Of a stretch of 64,000 nt of DNA, positions 1 through 8,076 are shown piece after piece. Source of the stretch: Eubacterium sp. (GTDB lineage: Bacteria > Bacillota > Clostridia > Lachnospirales > Lachnospiraceae); contig JAFYHN010000025.1 in the NCBI GenBank assembly GCA_017539165.1, positions 1-64,000 on the forward strand, in the 5' to 3' direction. The stretch's first letter is position 1, and each line of letters begins with the position of its first letter. A model generated the notes under the pieces. It did not search any database and was not told the origin of the DNA. It was given only the letters and a program-made list of their open reading frames with translations. A program made the translations under genes and the position numbers.

Positions 1-909
1 GTTGCTGGCGAGTATAAAGCAGAGTTCGCTTCAGATATAAAGGGAACACATGATGTATACTTCGTTGTAAAAGGAAATCCTGTAACAGTTGATTCATGGT
101 ATGCTATAGCAGCAGGTTCTGTAGCAGAAGATCCTGTAGTACCTAAGAAGGTAAATCCTTATAATACTGTTGAGGCTGAAACAGCTGCAGAGCTTAAGAA
201 TGCAGAGTTTACATCTGATAAGAAGGCTGTAAATGTAGCTAAAGATGGATATATAGTTGCAAAGAATGCTGATTTCTCAAAAGGACTTTCAGGATTTAGT
301 ATTATAGCATCATCATCAGCTCCTAATACAGCTGTAAATGTATTCATTGATAAGATGGGTGGAGAGCCAGTTGCAACAATCAAAGTTACATCTATGGGTG
401 AGTGCAAATTAGTTGGTAAAAAGATTACTTCAGATATAAAGGGAAAGCATGATGTTTATATAGCAGCTGATGGAAAGGCATTTACAATCGATTCTTGGTA
501 TGCAGTTCAGGCAAAAGATCAGACTACACCTGAGCAGCCTACATCAGAGGAGCCAACATCGGAGCAGCCAACATCAGAACAGCCAACATCAGAGCAGCCT
601 GCTGTTGAGAATCCTACAAGTACAGGAATGAAGCTTGATTACACAACAAATTCTTGGCCAGGAGCTTATTTAACAAGCTTTAAGGTTACAAACGCTTCTG
701 GTAAGGCAGTAGATTCATGGAAGCTCAAGATTAAGAAAAATGGTATAAACATTACTCAGAGCTGGTGTGTAAATATTGATACACAGGGTGATTACTATGT
801 AGTTACTCCTCTTTCATGGAATTCATCACTTAAAGATGGTCAGTATATTGAGTTTGGAATCATTGCAAGTGGCGAACCTAACAGTACAGTAGAATATGTG
901 TTTGAATAA
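1..909 (+). CDS. Secreted carbohydrate-binding protein, C-terminal part (CBM6-like repeats plus CBM2-like module), 5' truncated by window
   Basis: The reading frame is open from base 1, so only the last 302 residues are visible and the catalytic or N-terminal part lies upstream. Residues about 1-40 and 60-170 carry two copies of a repeated block ending in SDIKG(T/K)HDVY and DSWYA, which resembles the CBM6-like beta-sandwich found on xylanases and arabinofuranosidases. A Pro/Thr/Ser/Glu linker built of TSEQP units follows (about 174-205), then a module of about 95 residues with spaced Trp (SWPGAY, DSWKLK, QSWCVN, LSWNSS) resembling CBM2, a cellulose/xylan binder. This is the architecture of an extracellular plant-polysaccharide enzyme; the enzyme class cannot be told. 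A hairpin terminator follows. CBM assignments are by pattern only. Confidence 0.75.
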   Translation, partial: VAGEYKAEFASDIKGTHDVYFVVKGNPVTVDSWYAIAAGSVAEDPVVPKKVNPYNTVEAETAAELKNAEFTSDKKAVNVAKDGYIVAKNADFSKGLSGFSIIASSSAPNTAVNVFIDKMGGEPVATIKVTSMGECKLVGKKITSDIKGKHDVYIAADGKAFTIDSWYAVQAKDQTTPEQPTSEEPTSEQPTSEQPTSEQPAVENPTSTGMKLDYTTNSWPGAYLTSFKVTNASGKAVDSWKLKIKKNGINITQSWCVNIDTQGDYYVVTPLSWNSSLKDGQYIEFGIIASGEPNSTVEYVFE

Positions 910-963
910 ATCTTACATATAAATAAAGTAAAAGTGGTTTAAAAACCTTCATCAAAAATCAGG

Positions 964-1006
964 AAATTCAGTGGCTATCTATGGATGGTCACTGGATTTT
1001 CTTTTT
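964..1006 (+). terminator. Rho-independent terminator after CBM protein
   Basis: A 16-bp imperfect stem (964-979 with 984-999, three G-T type wobbles) with a 4-nt loop is followed by TTTTCTTTTT. It lies 55 bases after the stop codon of the CBM gene. Confidence 0.75.
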
Positions 1007-1029
1007 CAAATTGTATCAAAATACCAATT

Positions 1030-1049
1030 TTTATAGCAAATACTATAAA
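1030..1049. promoter_or_regulatory. AT-rich inverted repeat upstream of adhesin gene
   Basis: TTTATAG, six bases, CTATAAA form a perfect 7-bp inverted repeat about 125 bases before the adhesin start, in the only gap where its promoter can be. It could be an operator. I saw no convincing -35/-10 pair next to it, and AT-rich chance symmetry is possible. Confidence 0.25.
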
Positions 1050-1173
1050 TAAGTTTGTGAATTATCGTTATATGAAAAATTTAAAAAAGGTGATATTATG
1101 TCAATTACACTAGGGGATTTTCAAAAAGAAGTTGTGTAAAAAAACTATTCATGGGTAAAGATTGGAGAAGAGG

Positions 1174-4100
1174 ATGAAAAAAATCATATCGAAAGCATTT
1201 AGTGTATTATTTGCTGTAATGATGTGTCTTTCACTTTTGTTTGGGGGTGGAAGTAGCATTAGTGTGCGGGCGGCTGGTGAGAACAAAACGCTTCTGGAAG
1301 TAGCCGATAACGTGACGCTGGATTATATCATCAACAAATCAGATGGTGATAAGCAGGTTTATCCAAACACAAATCCAGGCACAAATCCGACGGTAACATA
1401 TGGTGACACCTTATATGTATCATTATCATGGTCATTTGCGGATAACACTAAGTTGATTCCTAATGTAGAATTAACATACACGTTACCGAGTATTATTAAA
1501 TTCAGAGATTTAAAGAGTGAAATAACAAATCCGGCCGGTAAGGTTCTGGGAGATTTTGTTCTGGAAAATAATGTGATTAAGATCACATATACAGATGAAG
1601 ACTTCTGTAAAGAGAATAAGAGAAAAGGCTCTCTTACATTTTCCGGTTCTATAAAGGATAATGGACAAGGTAAACAACCTGAGCAGGATATAACTATTAA
1701 GTTTCCTGATAAAGTTAAAGTTACATTTCATATGAAGCCATCTGACACTAATAGTGAAGTTGCTCTAAAAAAACAAATCTGGCATGTGAGTCCGGAGGAT
1801 GTTCCGGCAGATACTCCTGCAGCCGATAGAAATTATATATACAGATCTCGTATCAGAATCACATCTTATGGCGTAAACTCCAATATAAAATTTAATGATG
1901 AAATGTGGCCTGGAATGACTCTTTATTCAACTCCAGTTTTTTATAGTGATATAAATCTGTCAAAGGAATTAGATAGTTCTGAGTTCCAGTTAACGTATAC
2001 AAATGGTGGCAATACTATTTCAGCTATTATTCCTTCAATGAGTAGCGAAGAGCAGATGTGGGTTTCCTATCTTGTCAAGGTTGATCCTGCAATGTATGAC
2101 ATGGATACTGCTACCGAATTCCTTAAAACTGCGGATCCGCGTCATCAATATTATGATAATGGATTCAAAGGAAAGGTTTCGAATAAAGCAGAAGCTTCTA
2201 GTGATGAGGCTCCAAAGCAAGTTAGATCATGGGGAGATGTCGGAACTATCGGAGGATCGATCGACAAGTGGTCAAGTCCTGAGAAACACCAGTTTGATAA
2301 GGGACTCATGCATTGGGAGATTGTTATCAAGAGTATTATAGATAAAGATTATACAAGCGGTTATATCATTGATAAACTCCCTAAGAATATGTCTCTTGTA
2401 AAAGAGAATACATTTATAAGAGATGTCGACACATATAATATTATAGAGAATGGAATAGATATAAAAGAGACCAAGAATTCAGATGGAACAACAGATGTAA
2501 GATTTGATTTTTCTGATGATGTCATAACTTTACTGAAGAAGAAAGAATCAAGTCAGGCAGTAATAACATATGATACAAAGATAGAAAAGCAGGATGTACC
2601 GGCTTTAAGATATGATAATACTGCTACTATATATTTTGATGGAAACAAACTAATGGATGTTTCAGCTGCTGATACATTCAAGAAACCGAATGATCTGTCT
2701 AAAGAAGGAAACTATGACAGAACAACGGCGCCATATGTAGAATTTGAAGTAGAAGCAAATCCTGCTGCACTTGATCTGGATCCAGATACAGATACTCTTA
2801 CATTAGAAGATACACTGTGCGAACATTATGATCTGATTGTAGATTCATTAAAGATAAATGGTGAAAAGCCTTTAGAAGGTGTGCTTAAATATGATAATTC
2901 ATCTAGAAAGTTTACATTATCGCTTAAGGACGGTGTTGCATACAAGATTACTTATAAAGCAAGAGTAAATCTGAAGAAGGGTGAACATCTGAGCGGTTCA
3001 AATGAAGTGTCACTCTTCTCAAAGCATCCGAACGGATATAATACAAAAACTGGAAATGAAATAGAATCAGAAGTATTTCAGAGTGCTGCTAGCTCTTCAT
3101 CAGAGTTGGAAACAGGTGTTTTGAATGTAATAAAAAATGAAAAAGGTGATAACGCCAAGATTCTTAAGGGAGCTAAGTTCTCGCTTACTACTATGGATGG
3201 AACTTCTACTGTTAAGAAACAATCAGAAGATGATAAGGGTGTTATAGAAATCACGGGAGCTAACGGAATTGCTGCATTTGGTGACCTTAAAAGAGGCGTT
3301 GTGTTTATGTTGAAGGAAGAGGAAGCTCCTTCAAATTATAAGAAAGATGATACTATCAGATTCTATGCATTCAGTGATCCAAAGGTTGATTTTGGTTCAA
3401 CGGTAACTTATGAAGGAAAGCAGTATGCTCTTACTTTAGTACCGCTTGAAAGAGATAGTTATAATGTTTACATTGAGAATGAAAAATTACCTGAAAAAGG
3501 AAGCATCAAGCTGACAAAGACAATTGATGGTCCAGTAAAGGATAATGATCTGAAGAACCTGAAGTTCGTAGTAAACGACGGAAGTACAGATGTATGGACG
3601 GGAACACTTGGAGATACAAGTAAGTTTACAAAGGGAACAGACGGAAACTATGTAGCAGTAATCGGAGGACTTGATACAAGTAAGACATACAAGGTAACAG
3701 AAAGTGTCAAGGACATAGATGGAACAACAGTAACAGTAACATACGAGATCGGAGAAGGAGCAACCAAGACAGGAGACTCAGCATCCGGAATCGAAGTAAA
3801 GAAAGACGAGACAACAGAAGTTACATTCCACGATGTATATAAGGAGGATACGCCATTAGGTAGTCTCAAACTTACAAAGACTATCGAAGGTGACGTTAAC
3901 GAGAACGACTTAACAAACCTTACATTCAAGGTAAAAGCTTCTGATGGAACTGTAGTATTTGAAGGAACACTTGGTCAGTTCACATTAGAAGACGGTAAGT
4001 ATGTTAAGACATTCAGCGACCTGGATACTACTAAGACTTATTCAGTAACAGAGTCACTCTTTGATGTCGATGGAACAACAGTAACTGTTAAGTATTCGAT

Positions 4101-5463
4101 AAATGGTGGAGCTGAAACTTCAGAATCATCTGTATCAGGTATCTCGCTTACAAAGGATGAAACTACTACAGTTGCATTTAGAGATATCTATACTGAGGAT
4201 ACTACTGAGAAGACAACCGATGTTTATATTACTAAGGTTGAGATCACAAATGGTCCTGAAATCGAAGGCGCAACGCTTGTTGTTACGAAGGATACTAAGG
4301 ATGGAGATGTTGTAGAAAGCTGGATATCAGGAAAGGTCGATGGAGAAACAGGACCTCACAAGATCAATCTTTCTTCTGGAACATATGTTCTTACTGAGAC
4401 ACTTGTACCGGATGATTTCCATCTTCAGGCAGAAAGCATTACATTTACAGTAAATGATGATGGAACAGTTACTGTAAATTCAGAAGCGGCAGCCAATAAT
4501 ACTGTTGTAATGATAGATGATGTAGCAGGTGCTCTTAAGATTACAGTTGAAGAAGAAAGCGGAACAAAGGTACCAGATGCGGTCGTAACCATTACGACGA
4601 TGAAGCCGGATGGTACTACCGAGACAAAAGAATATACAACAGATAAAGATGGCCAAATATATATTCCTAATCTTCCAGTAGGAAATGATTACTCATATAA
4701 GGTAACAAAGGTTCCTGATGGATATGTTGTTACTACTACAGGTGAGGAAACTGGAGTAGTGATCAAGGCCAAGGAAGTTACCGAAAAGCTCGAGAAGATC
4801 AAGAAAGAGCAGAAGACTACGGAGCAGATTACAACTGAGGCAACGACTACAGAAGAGCCTACAACTTTTACAACTGAGGAACAGACTACTACAGAAACCA
4901 CAACAGAGGCTACAACTGAAGCAACTACTAAAAAGCAGACAACTACGACAGAAGATCCTGATGATGTAGACCCTGATGATGAAGATCCAGAAGAGGATAG
5001 GGGTAATATTGTAATAACCATTCTTGATGAAAAAACAAGAAAACCTGTTCCGAACGCAACAGTAACAGTAGAAAGACCAGACGGAACAAAAGGTACATAC
5101 ACCACAGATGAAAATGGACAGATTATTTTAAGAGATGTACCAACAGGTGATTACAAGATAACTGTTGATCAAGTTCCTGCCGGATATACAGTTACTACTG
5201 GTAAGACACAAACAATAACAGTAGAAAAAGATAAAACGACAAGTCACACGGCGTTGGTAACAGACAGTACGACTCAGGCAACTACACAGACGACACAGAC
5301 ACCAGGAGGAAGTAATCCTTCGAATAATACAGCGCAAAGAACATCTGTAAAAACAGGTGATGACGCTAAAGTTGTTTTAATAATGCTCATCATGAGTATT
5401 TCTATAATCTATATCCTTAGTTGGTGTATCTTAAGATATCAGAAACGTAAGGACGATAAATAA
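1174..5463 (+). CDS. Large sortase-anchored surface adhesin with collagen-binding-like head and CnaB/SpaA-type stalk
   Basis: Predicted cell-wall protein of 1429 residues. The ATG at 1174 is preferred because GGAGAAGAGG directly precedes it; a TTG at 1162 in the same frame lies on this SD. A signal peptide (KK, hydrophobic run, VRAAG) covers about residues 1-35. A long Ig-like head (to about 650) resembles Cna/fimbrial adhesin domains. Then come a SpaA/CnaB-like domain (about 3115-3490), two homologous repeats starting GS(I/L)KLTKTI(D/E)G (3499-3860 and 3862-4200), another Ig-like domain, a CnaB domain (4531-4780), a Thr/Glu-rich linker, and a last CnaB domain (about 5000-5245). The end has SVKTGD, one membrane helix and a basic tail, a non-canonical LPXTG-type sorting signal. 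The ligand is unknown. A terminator follows directly; the gene stands alone. Architecture is seen; adhesion is inferred. Confidence 0.85.
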   Translation: MKKIISKAFSVLFAVMMCLSLLFGGGSSISVRAAGENKTLLEVADNVTLDYIINKSDGDKQVYPNTNPGTNPTVTYGDTLYVSLSWSFADNTKLIPNVELTYTLPSIIKFRDLKSEITNPAGKVLGDFVLENNVIKITYTDEDFCKENKRKGSLTFSGSIKDNGQGKQPEQDITIKFPDKVKVTFHMKPSDTNSEVALKKQIWHVSPEDVPADTPAADRNYIYRSRIRITSYGVNSNIKFNDEMWPGMTLYSTPVFYSDINLSKELDSSEFQLTYTNGGNTISAIIPSMSSEEQMWVSYLVKVDPAMYDMDTATEFLKTADPRHQYYDNGFKGKVSNKAEASSDEAPKQVRSWGDVGTIGGSIDKWSSPEKHQFDKGLMHWEIVIKSIIDKDYTSGYIIDKLPKNMSLVKENTFIRDVDTYNIIENGIDIKETKNSDGTTDVRFDFSDDVITLLKKKESSQAVITYDTKIEKQDVPALRYDNTATIYFDGNKLMDVSAADTFKKPNDLSKEGNYDRTTAPYVEFEVEANPAALDLDPDTDTLTLEDTLCEHYDLIVDSLKINGEKPLEGVLKYDNSSRKFTLSLKDGVAYKITYKARVNLKKGEHLSGSNEVSLFSKHPNGYNTKTGNEIESEVFQSAASSSSELETGVLNVIKNEKGDNAKILKGAKFSLTTMDGTSTVKKQSEDDKGVIEITGANGIAAFGDLKRGVVFMLKEEEAPSNYKKDDTIRFYAFSDPKVDFGSTVTYEGKQYALTLVPLERDSYNVYIENEKLPEKGSIKLTKTIDGPVKDNDLKNLKFVVNDGSTDVWTGTLGDTSKFTKGTDGNYVAVIGGLDTSKTYKVTESVKDIDGTTVTVTYEIGEGATKTGDSASGIEVKKDETTEVTFHDVYKEDTPLGSLKLTKTIEGDVNENDLTNLTFKVKASDGTVVFEGTLGQFTLEDGKYVKTFSDLDTTKTYSVTESLFDVDGTTVTVKYSINGGAETSESSVSGISLTKDETTTVAFRDIYTEDTTEKTTDVYITKVEITNGPEIEGATLVVTKDTKDGDVVESWISGKVDGETGPHKINLSSGTYVLTETLVPDDFHLQAESITFTVNDDGTVTVNSEAAANNTVVMIDDVAGALKITVEEESGTKVPDAVVTITTMKPDGTTETKEYTTDKDGQIYIPNLPVGNDYSYKVTKVPDGYVVTTTGEETGVVIKAKEVTEKLEKIKKEQKTTEQITTEATTTEEPTTFTTEEQTTTETTTEATTEATTKKQTTTTEDPDDVDPDDEDPEEDRGNIVITILDEKTRKPVPNATVTVERPDGTKGTYTTDENGQIILRDVPTGDYKITVDQVPAGYTVTTGKTQTITVEKDKTTSHTALVTDSTTQATTQTTQTPGGSNPSNNTAQRTSVKTGDDAKVVLIMLIMSISIIYILSWCILRYQKRKDDK

Positions 5464-5469
5464 TTATCA

Positions 5470-5507
5470 GGCAGGTGTTGAATGATATTTCAGCACCTGC
5501 CTATTTT
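5470..5507 (+). terminator. Terminator after adhesin gene
   Basis: A 13-bp stem (5470-5482 with 5489-5501, one G-T wobble) with a 6-nt loop is followed by ATTTTG. It begins seven bases after the adhesin stop. Confidence 0.8.
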
Positions 5508-5581
5508 GTGTTATTATTCTGTATAATGACTTCTGAATAAAGAGTCTGTTTTTAAGAAAATGAATGGAGGAATCTCGATTA

Positions 5582-7174
5582 ATGAATACTGTACTTACAA
5601 GAGGAACTAATCCCATACTTAAGATGGATTACCCGGATCCAGATGTTATATATGTTGATGGGACATTTTATATGATCAGCACAACTATGCATTTTATGCC
5701 GGGAGCGGAGATTCTTCGTTCATATGATCTGATAAACTGGGAGCATGCTTCATATGTTTATGACAGGATTGACAGCACTGCCGGACAGACTCTGAGTGGT
5801 GATGAATATATATATGGTAAAGGTATGTGGGCTGCAACTATCAGATATCACGAAGGGATGTATTATGTGGTATTTGTCTGCAATGATACACAGAAAACTT
5901 ACCTTTACAGGTCTGAAAAGATAGAAGGACCATGGAAGAAGAGTACGATAGAAGGGTTCTATCATGATTGTTCACTGCTTTTTGATGAGGGAAAGGCATA
6001 TCTTGTTTATGGAAATACAGATATCTATCTTACAGAACTAAATGATGATATGACGGCGCCTAGAGAAGACGGGCTGAACAGATGTATCGTGAGTGATAAG
6101 GGAAATCCCAATCTCGGATATGAGGGTTCGCATATCTATAAAATAAATGGAAGATACTATGTCTTTTTCATTCATTCAAAGAAGGATAGATGGAGAAGAG
6201 TTGAAGCGTGTTTCGTATCGGATTCTCTTGAAGGAGAGTTCGTTGGAGGAGATATCTTCGATGATGATATGGGATTTAGGAATTCAGGAATCGCTCAGGG
6301 CGGAATAGTGGAAGGTCCGGAGGGAGTGTGGAATGCCGTTCTGTTCCAGGATAGCGGAGCTGTAGGAAGAATACCTGTTGTAGTTCCTGTTAAATGGGAG
6401 AAGGATGAGAACGGAATTGAAAAGATCTCATTCGGTGAAGATGGGAAAGCTTTTAAAGAACTTAATATGCTGAATCTTAATCCAGGCTATGAATATAGTC
6501 CGCTTATCGGAGATGATGATTTCAGATATGATTCGGACAGAATGTTTGGTGAAGATAAAGAAAACTATGGATGCTTCGGTTTTAAGAGCATGTGGCAGTT
6601 TAATCACGAACCTGACCTTTCTCTTGTTAAATGCGATAGTGAGAATGGAAAGCTATGGATAAAGACTGATAAGATTGTAAAAAACATATTCAGAGCCAGA
6701 AATATACTTACACAGAGGATGACATTTCCAGAATGCAGTGCAGAAGTTACAATAGATGGTTCTAAGCTCGGAGATGGTGATTATGCAGGACTTTCTGCAT
6801 TTCAGGGTGATTATGCATTAGTAGGAATTAAAAGGGAAGATGGAAAACTATGGGCAGTAATGACTTCCTATACTAATGGCAGCCTGGATGTTTGGAAACT
6901 GGGAGACGAGGCTGGAATCACAGAAGAGAAGATTGAGCTTAACGGAGATAGTCTCAGAGTCAGGGTTACCGCAATATTTAATGATGAAACAGGAGACAGA
7001 GATGTTGCTGTCTGCGGAATATACACAGAGAACGGAGAGTATCGTGAGATTGGTAAACCTCAGAAGCTGAGATTCAGACTAGATCACTTCACAGGATGTA
7101 GATTCGGACTCTATGTGTATTCCGAAAAGACAGCAGGTGGAAAAGCAGGATTCTCGGATTTTACGAGAAGATAG
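5582..7174 (+). CDS. Glycoside hydrolase family 43 (beta-xylosidase / arabinofuranosidase type), cytoplasmic
   Basis: A 530-residue enzyme expected to cut xylose or arabinose from imported xylo-oligosaccharides. The GH43 triad is visible in the five-bladed propeller: base Asp in DYPDPDV (D19), pKa-modulating Asp in FYHDCSLLFD, and acid Glu in GYEGSHIYK. A C-terminal lectin-like beta-sandwich (about residues 310-530, starting at FGFKSMWQF) is of the kind found on GH43 xylosidases. No signal peptide is present, so it acts inside the cell. I place the start at ATG 5582 because GGAGG sits at 5567-5571; an in-frame ATG at 5564 would overlap the SD. It is a single gene flanked by terminators, next to the CBM protein. 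The exact sugar specificity cannot be read. Confidence 0.88.
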   Translation: MNTVLTRGTNPILKMDYPDPDVIYVDGTFYMISTTMHFMPGAEILRSYDLINWEHASYVYDRIDSTAGQTLSGDEYIYGKGMWAATIRYHEGMYYVVFVCNDTQKTYLYRSEKIEGPWKKSTIEGFYHDCSLLFDEGKAYLVYGNTDIYLTELNDDMTAPREDGLNRCIVSDKGNPNLGYEGSHIYKINGRYYVFFIHSKKDRWRRVEACFVSDSLEGEFVGGDIFDDDMGFRNSGIAQGGIVEGPEGVWNAVLFQDSGAVGRIPVVVPVKWEKDENGIEKISFGEDGKAFKELNMLNLNPGYEYSPLIGDDDFRYDSDRMFGEDKENYGCFGFKSMWQFNHEPDLSLVKCDSENGKLWIKTDKIVKNIFRARNILTQRMTFPECSAEVTIDGSKLGDGDYAGLSAFQGDYALVGIKREDGKLWAVMTSYTNGSLDVWKLGDEAGITEEKIELNGDSLRVRVTAIFNDETGDRDVAVCGIYTENGEYREIGKPQKLRFRLDHFTGCRFGLYVYSEKTAGGKAGFSDFTRR

Positions 7175-7230
7175 AAGGGTATCCCAGATAGCTGGGATTA
7201 TATTGACGAATAAAAATATTTGTTATTTTT

Positions 7231-7260
7231 GCCGCTGGAGTAATTCCGGCGGTTTTTTGT
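7231..7260 (+). terminator. Terminator after GH43 gene
   Basis: CCGCTGGA and TCCGGCGG pair as an 8-bp stem followed by TTTTTT. A smaller upstream hairpin (ATCCCAG/CTGGGAT at 7181-7198) has no T-run. Confidence 0.8.
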
Positions 7261-7397
7261 TTTTCTTTTGATTGCAAAATAATGTTTATTTGTATTCGTT
7301 CTGATGATTCATATCAGTAAGATTTAAACATAAAATCTGAAATATGTTATTTCTGGAATGCCTGAATCAATTAGTGAAGTTAAAGGAGAAAAGTAAA

Positions 7398-7847
7398 ATG
7401 GGTTGTAAAAAAACAAATAGTATAGCTAGAAAGGTAGGTTTTTTATATGTGTTGTTAGGATCTATAGTTGAGGTGTTTGCATTAATCCTTATAATTGGGT
7501 GTGTATATTATAATATGACTGACACGAGTTATGACAGTGGACCTGGATTATCTATAACGCTTCTTTTTGCTACATTTATATTAATAGCTGCGTTGATTCC
7601 GTTTTTTGAAGGAATCTTAGTTATAAGAGCTTCTAAGGATAGTAGAAAAGTTATTCCGGTATTCATTCTACCGGTACTTACCTTTTTTCCAACGGTATAC
7701 ATATTAAACTTATTGTATTCTTATAGGCTAGATTTTCTGTTTAAATTATTAGTTATATTTCTTGTATCTAATGTATTTATCTTTGTTTTGGGCTTTACAA
7801 TTAAAAATACCACAGATGAAGAAAATACAGAAATTATTGAAGCATAA
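7398..7847 (+). CDS. Hypothetical four-helix membrane protein
   Basis: A 149-residue protein I do not recognise. ATG 7398 is chosen because AAAGGAG lies nine bases upstream; an in-frame ATG at 7344 has no SD. After a short basic N-terminus (MGCKKTNSIARK) there are four hydrophobic segments, at about residues 13-36, 48-68, 78-100 and 106-130, and an acidic tail. Codon use is more AT-rich than neighbouring genes (many ATA, TTA, TTT). It sits alone between the GH43 terminator and the EAL-protein promoter. Membrane location is well supported; nothing indicates a function. Confidence 0.6.
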   Translation: MGCKKTNSIARKVGFLYVLLGSIVEVFALILIIGCVYYNMTDTSYDSGPGLSITLLFATFILIAALIPFFEGILVIRASKDSRKVIPVFILPVLTFFPTVYILNLLYSYRLDFLFKLLVIFLVSNVFIFVLGFTIKNTTDEENTEIIEA

Positions 7848-7878
7848 TTCTCGAATAAATGTGTTGAATTAAGTTACC

Positions 7879-8004
7879 GTGTTACTAGATCCATACCAGG
7901 CTATTGAAAGGATTCATGAAGAATTAGATATAGAGATGGAAAATGATTTTAGCGATATTGAAAAAGGGGTTATAGCAATAAGAAAAGTACGTAATAGGCG
8001 TTAA
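7879..8004 (+). pseudogene. Possible small ORF or gene remnant (41 codons)
   Basis: A GTG-started frame reads VLLDPYQAIERIHEELDIEM and ends IAIRKVRNRR. It looks like an acidic helix with a basic tail, as in the end of a regulator or antitoxin, but there is no SD, no ATG at the front and it lies between two unrelated genes. Either a remnant or chance. Confidence 0.2.
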
Positions 8005-8013
8005 CTAAAATGA

Positions 8014-8042
8014 GTGCCAATGCCGGCTATCTGTGGTATAAT
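8014..8042 (+). promoter_or_regulatory. Promoter of the EAL-domain gene
   Basis: TGG-TATAAT (8034-8042) is an extended -10 element; a weak -35 (GTGCCA) lies 17 bases upstream. The gene starts 35 bases downstream of the -10. Confidence 0.55.
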
Positions 8043-8076
8043 CTAACCAATAATCACGGAGAACGGATGTGATCTT

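Noticed and set aside
541-610. Short direct repeats that might suggest a CRISPR or VNTR
   Set aside because: They encode the TSEQP linker of the CBM protein in frame, without spacers.
4689-5105. Minus-strand open frame of 138 codons inside the adhesin gene
   Set aside because: It is the reverse of the Thr/Glu-rich linker and gives a Val/Ser repeat; it has no SD and the plus-strand gene is certain.
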